The position numbers and the translations under genes are program-made. This document shows, one piece after another, positions 5,274 to 8,303 of a DNA stretch of 8,303 nucleotides. The stretch covers positions 1 through 8,303 of the forward strand of contig JAGOOJ010000026.1 in the NCBI GenBank assembly GCA_017992575.1, read 5' to 3'. Below the pieces are notes generated by a model. That model was not told the origin of the DNA. It searched no databases and saw only the letters and a list, made by a program, of their open reading frames with translations. Within the stretch, counting starts at the first letter, position 1, and every line of letters begins with the position of its first letter. The stretch is from Candidatus Moraniibacteriota bacterium (lineage in GTDB: Bacteria; Patescibacteriota; Minisyncoccia; Moranbacterales; UBA1568).

Positions 5274-7205
5274 ATGAGTGAAAAAATGCTTATTCCTGCT
5301 CCGCCTGCTCAACAGGATTCAGTTCCTCTGTCTCCTGAAGTGACGGAAAAATGGCGGGATAAGCCGTACTTGAAACTGGAGAGTGAACTGTCAAGAATCC
5401 GGGCTGTCGAAGACCTTATTGAAGAACATGGTGAGAGTGGACTACTCGCTGAAAAAATGCACCAGTATTATGATGGGGAACTGGCAAAATCTCCCCATGT
5501 CGGGGCATTGTTGGCAGAGTGGGATAGACTGGAGGGACAAATATACGTTGTGCATCGTGAGATAGGTGAGCTGACAAGGTGGATTGAAAAAGCAGAGGAG
5601 TCGTCTGATACACGGGCAAAGCTTGAGTTAAGGCTAGAAGCATCGGAGGAAGAGATGGCTGGCTTACGCCAGAGGGTTGATGCTATCAAACAAGATCCTG
5701 ATGTCGTGTTTCTCCGAAGGATACAAGTAGGGGTTGATGTGCTATACTACCGCGCCAAAGAGCTCAAGGCGTGCCGAGAAAATCCCGCCCAGTATTTGGT
5801 TGACGAGAAGTCGGATTTGTCTGGAATGCCCTACGAAGAGGTTATTTTTTCCGATGTCAATGCTACCTATATCGTGAGTCCACAAACGTGGGATGAGTAT
5901 GTGAAACGGTCTGGACGGGGTATTCACTATGGTGGTGGAATAGTGAGTGTAGTACAAAGAAACCCTGATAGTGAGCAAGAGCAGATGACAGTACGCCACG
6001 AGAATAAGCACGCTCTCTTTGCAACATTCTTCGACTTTGAGCAGGCACGGATTTTTGGGAAACAGGATGTACGGGGCATGATAGACAGGGCCGTCGGCAT
6101 GATTGGAAAGGGTCTCTCAGAAAATTTCATCGAAGAAGAGTTCCGTCGGATACAACAGTTGATTTGGAAATCCTACCTCTCTGGAATCAAAAACGAGATT
6201 ATGGCCAATTATGATGGGTTGGCGAAGGGAGTGTTTTCATCAGATTTTTCTACCTATATCGACATTTTCTCGTCACTTCAGTGGGGGAGTGGTGGAGATG
6301 CTCGGAATGATGTATCGGTTACAAAAATGCTTGCCGGAGAAGACGAGCAGGCCCGGGAAGATTATTACCGGATGCATGAGTTCGTGAATAAGATGCTCGG
6401 GGAAGCGCGGGAGCGACTCAAGGAAGAGAGTCGTAAGTTTTATATTGAACTCGCTGACCTCTTTTTTTTCACTGAGAAAGAGGGTCTCTCGGAAGATCTC
6501 CATTCCGCCATGCTTCTTTTCGATCCATTGGACTACAAAAAAATTAAGCAGTACATGATATGGAAAGCAGGGAAAGAAAATTACGAGACGTATCAAGGGC
6601 TACGGCGTATTGCTCACTCCCCGTTTTTCTCACAGCCACAATTTTCTCATAAATCAAAATTTACCAAACCTGAGGATAAGCTCATCGATGTTGTCCGGAA
6701 GAAACAAGTCTTTGATAAAAACCCGATGGTGCAGGCGGCCATACTGGAAGTTTCAGGGGATGCTTTCAGTGTGGAGAATATGGACCGTATTTCCCTCAAT
6801 GAACTTGCAGAGATGAAGCTGACGGATGAGGAAAAGCAACGGTTTGAAAAAGCCATAAGAGATAATATTTTGGATAGAAGCGATGGTATTCATCCGTCTC
6901 TTCTGGAAAGAGATCCGTCGTATGTACTTCAGTATCTCGATAAAATTGAGGGTATGTGTCAAATTGTGGGCATTCCTCTTGATGTTGAACTGATGAGGGG
7001 AACGATTTGGGGAGAGTATGTCTCCAATAAAGCCAAGCTATTTATTGACAGAAATAATGCCGATGCCCTGCTTTCAATGGTCCGCTCTATTGGAACTGGT
7101 GAAAAGAAGCATCTCCGAGAGGTTTTTTTGGAGATCCGGGACAGTCTCGAAAGACACTACTTTCTCAAGGGAACATGGGGTGAGGTGTTGAAGGAAATCC
7201 GCTAG
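5274..7205 (+). CDS. Putative HExxH zinc metallopeptidase-like protein
   Basis: This 643-residue protein carries VRHENKHALF, in which HENKH (His242, Glu243, His246) fits the HExxH zinc-binding and catalytic motif of zincin metallopeptidases. It is preceded by a probable strand, GGIVSVVQR. A downstream KNEIMANY puts Glu308 62 residues after His246, a possible third zinc ligand as in gluzincins with a long connector; this assignment is inference. Residues 1-30 are proline-rich. Residues about 35-145 are strongly helical or coiled-coil (EIGELTRWIEK, LELRLEASEEEMAGLRQRVDAIK). Residues 360-643 are mostly helical. There is no signal peptide or membrane segment, so it should act in the cytoplasm. 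The ATG at 5274 lies 11 bases after the preceding gene, with no Shine-Dalgarno. It is the last gene of the unit, ends in TAG, and is followed by a probable terminator. No family name is assigned. Confidence 0.8.
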   Translation: MSEKMLIPAPPAQQDSVPLSPEVTEKWRDKPYLKLESELSRIRAVEDLIEEHGESGLLAEKMHQYYDGELAKSPHVGALLAEWDRLEGQIYVVHREIGELTRWIEKAEESSDTRAKLELRLEASEEEMAGLRQRVDAIKQDPDVVFLRRIQVGVDVLYYRAKELKACRENPAQYLVDEKSDLSGMPYEEVIFSDVNATYIVSPQTWDEYVKRSGRGIHYGGGIVSVVQRNPDSEQEQMTVRHENKHALFATFFDFEQARIFGKQDVRGMIDRAVGMIGKGLSENFIEEEFRRIQQLIWKSYLSGIKNEIMANYDGLAKGVFSSDFSTYIDIFSSLQWGSGGDARNDVSVTKMLAGEDEQAREDYYRMHEFVNKMLGEARERLKEESRKFYIELADLFFFTEKEGLSEDLHSAMLLFDPLDYKKIKQYMIWKAGKENYETYQGLRRIAHSPFFSQPQFSHKSKFTKPEDKLIDVVRKKQVFDKNPMVQAAILEVSGDAFSVENMDRISLNELAEMKLTDEEKQRFEKAIRDNILDRSDGIHPSLLERDPSYVLQYLDKIEGMCQIVGIPLDVELMRGTIWGEYVSNKAKLFIDRNNADALLSMVRSIGTGEKKHLREVFLEIRDSLERHYFLKGTWGEVLKEIR

Positions 7206-7242
7206 TCAACAACGCTCTTCTCTGAGTAATTTCCTGCGAAGT

Positions 7243-7269
7243 CCGCTTACTGGCAGCGCGGTTTTTTTT
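7243..7269 (+). terminator. Probable terminator of the three-gene unit
   Basis: CCGC (7243-7246) can pair with GCGG (7258-7261), directly followed by eight T (7262-7269), 38 bases after the stop of the 643-codon gene. An alternative stem pairs CGCT (7244-7247) with AGCG (7255-7258). The stem is short, but the GC content, T-run and position fit an intrinsic terminator. Confidence 0.65.
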
Positions 7270-7287
7270 CTTTCCGAATTGATAGAG

Positions 7288-7325
7288 TGTACAAATTGTA
7301 TCACGGTCGTGAGTGGATTTGTACA
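7288..7325. repeat. Nested palindrome, possible operator or site-specific element
   Basis: TGTACAAAT (7288-7296) and ATTTGTACA (7317-7325) form a perfect 9-bp inverted repeat. Centred inside it, TCACG (7301-7305) and CGTGA (7308-7312) form a second perfect palindrome around GT. The 38-base element is symmetric about one point and has 4-base internal spacers on each side. It lies between a terminator and the promoter at 7384, so it could be an operator for the downstream gene, a recombination site or a cruciform. The symmetry is seen directly; the role is not known. Confidence 0.5.
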
Positions 7326-7383
7326 GTAAAAATTATGGGATCAGGAAGTTGGTCAGTGATGGCTGGTTTTTGTATAGGCGCTC

Positions 7384-7412
7384 TTGACTTTATTTGAAAA
7401 TACAAGTATGGT
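7384..7412 (+). promoter_or_regulatory. Promoter for the GC-rich membrane-protein gene
   Basis: TTGACT (7384-7389), a 17-base spacer and TATGGT (7407-7412) make a plausible sigma70 promoter. Transcription would begin near 7419, about 63 bases before the ATG at 7482. The -10 match is moderate. The call is helped by the lack of another promoter between the preceding terminator and this gene. Apart from the nested palindrome and this site, I see nothing else convincing in the 276-base gap 7206-7481 except the possible leader ORF. Confidence 0.5.
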
Positions 7413-7436
7413 CATGGGTAATCTGGAGGGAGAAAA

Positions 7437-7463
7437 GTGACACCGTGCCACTTGCCTTTCTAG
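7437..7463 (+). CDS. Possible 8-codon leader ORF
   Basis: A GTG at 7437 follows GGAGGG (7425-7430) with a 6-base gap, a strong Shine-Dalgarno, and opens a reading frame MTPCHLPF that stops at TAG (7461-7463), 18 bases before the downstream ATG. Leader ORFs like this can control the next gene by translational coupling or stalling. Equally, the frame may be chance and the purine run part of the transcribed leader. No conservation evidence is available. Confidence 0.25.
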   Translation: MTPCHLPF

Positions 7464-7470
7464 GTTATCG

Positions 7471-7475
7471 AGGAG
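7471..7475 (+). promoter_or_regulatory. Shine-Dalgarno site for the gene at 7482
   Basis: AGGAG lies 6 bases upstream of the ATG at 7482, near-ideal sequence and spacing. It decides the start of this gene. It also stands out, because none of the other complete genes in the window has a comparable site. Confidence 0.8.
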
Positions 7476-7481
7476 CAAAAC

Positions 7482-7886
7482 ATGGCAGAAATCGCTACGG
7501 CTTACGACCGCTTCGGTGGTCAACCTGTTTCCAGCGCCAAAGTGGTGGAGCAGAGGCCTCCCTTCTGGTGGGTGACCCGGGCATTCGTCGGTGTCGCAAT
7601 CATCGCTGTCATCATGCTTGGCTGGGTCAACATGCGCCAAGGCTTGATCGATCAGGGCATCGCCCAGGGCAAGCAGTTGGCTCAGGCCGAACTCAGTCAG
7701 CTCCGTGCTGACACTAAGCGCCTCCGCGCCGACTTCAACGCCGAGATCGCGAGGAAGAAGGAACTGGCCACCCTTTACGAGCGGGCTGAAGCGGCGCGCA
7801 AGCAGGCGGTCGCCGACCACAAGACGCTCGCCGACAAGCTCAAGGCTTACGAGGCCAAAAAGCCAGCATCAGCCAAACACCGGTGA
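7482..7886 (+). CDS. Small one-TM, coiled-coil protein, probably acquired
   Basis: I do not recognise this 134-residue protein. Residues 1-27 are a polar N-terminus. Residues about 28-50 (from FWWVTRAFV to MLGWVN) form one hydrophobic transmembrane segment. Residues about 55-125 are an Ala/Lys/Glu-rich coiled coil (QLAQAELSQLRADTKRLRAD, LYERAEAARKQAV), and the tail is basic (KKPASAKHR). The topology recalls small anchored coiled-coil proteins such as phage spanins or envelope scaffolds, but the long N-terminus before the membrane segment gives no specific match. Base composition is unlike the neighbours: three 60-base blocks (7681-7860) contain 62-65% G+C, against 47% in a block of the preceding gene. 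It has its own promoter, a strong AGGAG, and a TGA stop used by no other gene here. These points suggest horizontal transfer. A GC hairpin and terminator follow. Confidence 0.72.
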   Translation: MAEIATAYDRFGGQPVSSAKVVEQRPPFWWVTRAFVGVAIIAVIMLGWVNMRQGLIDQGIAQGKQLAQAELSQLRADTKRLRADFNAEIARKKELATLYERAEAARKQAVADHKTLADKLKAYEAKKPASAKHR

Positions 7887-7893
7887 TGCTTTC

Positions 7894-7908
7894 GGCGCCA
7901 ACGGCGCC
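7894..7908 (+). repeat. GGCGCC hairpin after the GC-rich gene
   Basis: GGCGCC (7894-7899) and GGCGCC (7903-7908) are separated by AAC and form a perfect 6-bp GC stem 7 bases after the stop codon, 6 bases upstream of the terminator stem. It may protect the 3' end of the mRNA or strengthen termination. Each half is also self-complementary. Confidence 0.5.
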
Positions 7909-7914
7909 CACTCG

Positions 7915-7944
7915 CCCCGGACAATTCGTCGGGGTCTTTTTTTT
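7915..7944 (+). terminator. Rho-independent terminator of the GC-rich gene
   Basis: CCCC (7915-7918) pairs with GGGG (7931-7934), and the stem extends through GAC/GTC (7920-7922 with 7928-7930) with one bulged G around loop AATTC. The run TCTTTTTTTT (7935-7944) follows. This is a strong intrinsic terminator 28 bases after the TGA stop, closing a one-gene transcription unit before tuf. Confidence 0.88.
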
Positions 7945-7983
7945 GCAGAAAAACTGGAAGTGCCGAAGTCTGAATCGGTGTAG

Positions 7984-8103
7984 GGTTGACCCCACACCTT
8001 TTCGATAAAAAATGGTGACAATTGCGAATATAAGCCGATAGGCGGCTACGCCTGACACCTTCCTTTAGGTGCAGACTTTCCTCGGAAAAGGTGTGGGGTT
8101 GAC
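7984..8103. repeat. Inverted-repeat element, possibly MITE-like, abutting the tuf promoter
   Basis: ACCCCACACCTTTTC (7989-8003) and GAAAAGGTGTGGGGT (8085-8099) are perfect 15-base inverted arms 81 bases apart. Outside them, GGTTGAC occurs in the same orientation at 7984-7990 and 8097-8103. Read as a target duplication, the element itself is 7991-8096 (106 bases). The interior contains hairpins AGGCG/CGCCT (8040-8053) and CACCT/AGGTG (8056-8071) and no ORF. The right-hand flank supplies most of the tuf -35 box. It could be a small non-autonomous transposable element, a regulatory cruciform or a structured RNA. The 342-base gap 7887-8228 otherwise holds only the GC hairpin, the terminator, the tuf promoter and the tuf leader. 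Confidence 0.45.
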
Positions 8104-8127
8104 AGTATTTCAATCAGTTGGTATTAT
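8099..8127 (+). promoter_or_regulatory. Promoter for tuf
   Basis: TTGACA (8099-8104), a 17-base spacer and TATTAT (8122-8127) give a near-ideal sigma70 promoter. Transcription would start near 8134, leaving a leader of about 95 bases. The -35 region GGGGTTGACA matches the rpsL promoter over ten bases. It shows that tuf is transcribed independently of fusA here. Confidence 0.82.
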
Positions 8128-8165
8128 GACGAGTGACGCTTTTTCTCGAGCTTTTTTCGTTTTAG

Positions 8166-8198
8166 TACGGCAAAGTTCGATCGAAAAACAAAGCCGTA
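8166..8198 (+). promoter_or_regulatory. Hairpin in the tuf leader
   Basis: TACGGC (8166-8171) pairs with GCCGTA (8193-8198). The 21-base loop contains the perfect 10-base palindrome TTCGATCGAA (8176-8185). An AT-only stretch (8199-8210) and the start codon follow. The structure lies about 30 bases before the tuf ATG and could control translation or stability. There is no T-run directly after it, so it is not an obvious attenuator. The role is inference. Confidence 0.4.
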
Positions 8199-8228
8199 AA
8201 TATATATAATTCGTTTGAATACAAGGTT

Positions 8229-8303
8229 ATGGCAGCAGAGCAATTCAACCGGTCTAAGCCCCATGTAAACGTCGGTACTATTGGCCACGTTGACCACGGC
8301 AAA
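8229..8303 (+). CDS. tuf: Elongation factor Tu, 5' part only
   Basis: EF-Tu is the cytoplasmic GTPase that delivers aminoacyl-tRNA to the ribosome. Only 25 codons are present, cut by the window edge. The translation MAAEQFNRSKPHVNVGTIGH continues to VDHGK, the start of the GHVDHGK(T) nucleotide-binding loop that is diagnostic for EF-Tu and separates it from EF-G (AHIDAGK). The ATG at 8229 fits the family N-terminus. AAGG at 8223-8226 is only two bases away, too close to be a normal Shine-Dalgarno. The gene has its own promoter and leader and lies about 4.9 kb after fusA instead of directly behind it. Confidence 0.96.
   Translation, partial: MAAEQFNRSKPHVNVGTIGHVDHGK

Noticed and set aside
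7335..7397. A 20-codon plus-strand frame MGSGSWSVMAGFCIGALDFI.
   Set aside because: It has no Shine-Dalgarno and overlaps the -35 box of the promoter at 7384. Chance is the simpler explanation.
7353..7820. A 155-codon minus-strand frame opposite the GC-rich gene.
   Set aside because: The plus-strand frame has a Shine-Dalgarno, a membrane segment and a coiled coil. The minus-strand frame has no such support and is expected from high-GC codon bias.
8205..8210. A TATAAT close to the tuf start as an alternative -10 box.
   Set aside because: There is no -35-like hexamer at suitable spacing and no TG extension. The promoter at 8099-8127 is far better.
132..8303. Possible recoding of TGA as glycine, as in Gracilibacteria.
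   Set aside because: The S12, S7 and EF-G frames contain no TGA, and their conserved glycines use GGN codons. The standard code explains everything seen.
1..8303. tRNA genes or CRISPR arrays in the spacers.
   Set aside because: No T-arm consensus such as GGTTCGAATCC and no regularly spaced direct repeats were found.

Overview
The window carries the bacterial str (streptomycin) locus: rpsL (ribosomal protein S12), rpsG (S7) and fusA (EF-G), read left to right. The right edge holds the first 25 codons of tuf (EF-Tu). In many bacteria tuf directly follows fusA. Here the two are about 4.9 kb apart, and the gap holds four genes I do not recognise plus several regulatory and repeat-like elements.

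Host: the layout suggests a candidate-phylum bacterium, most likely Patescibacteria/CPR, from metagenomic data. This is inference, with moderate confidence. The supporting points are: none of the six complete native-looking genes has a convincing Shine-Dalgarno sequence; the intergenic spaces are very AT-rich and built from degenerate short motifs; promoters are near-perfect sigma70 type; and the native hypothetical proteins resemble nothing I can name. The genetic code looks standard: all genes end at TAG, TAA or TGA, no TGA interrupts the conserved proteins, and their conserved glycines use GGN.

Layout. (1) 1-3418: a promoter (TTGACA-N18-TACTAT), a leader with a small GC-rich hairpin, then rpsL-rpsG-fusA. 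Long imperfect inverted repeats fill both gaps, and a clear intrinsic terminator ends the unit. (2) 3433-7269: an independent transcription unit of three uncharacterised genes (187, 392 and 643 codons) with spacings of 28 and 11 bases, ended by a probable terminator. Its promoter has nine consecutive G in the spacer, directly against the -10 box, which is a layout known from phase-variable promoters. The third protein has an HExxH motif (HENKH, residues 242-246) and may be a cytoplasmic zinc metallopeptidase. (3) 7270-7944: a nested palindrome, a promoter, a possible 8-codon leader ORF and a GC-rich gene for a one-transmembrane, coiled-coil protein, then a GC hairpin and a terminator. This gene differs from its neighbours in base composition, has a good Shine-Dalgarno and is the only one ending in TGA, so it looks acquired. 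(4) 7945-8303: an inverted-repeat element with 15-base arms and apparent 7-base flanking duplications ending on the -35 box of the tuf promoter, then the tuf leader and the tuf start.

The ribosomal proteins and elongation factors act together in translation. The three-gene unit probably makes functionally linked proteins, but nothing in the sequence shows their role. The single-gene cassette appears self-contained, with its own promoter and terminator.
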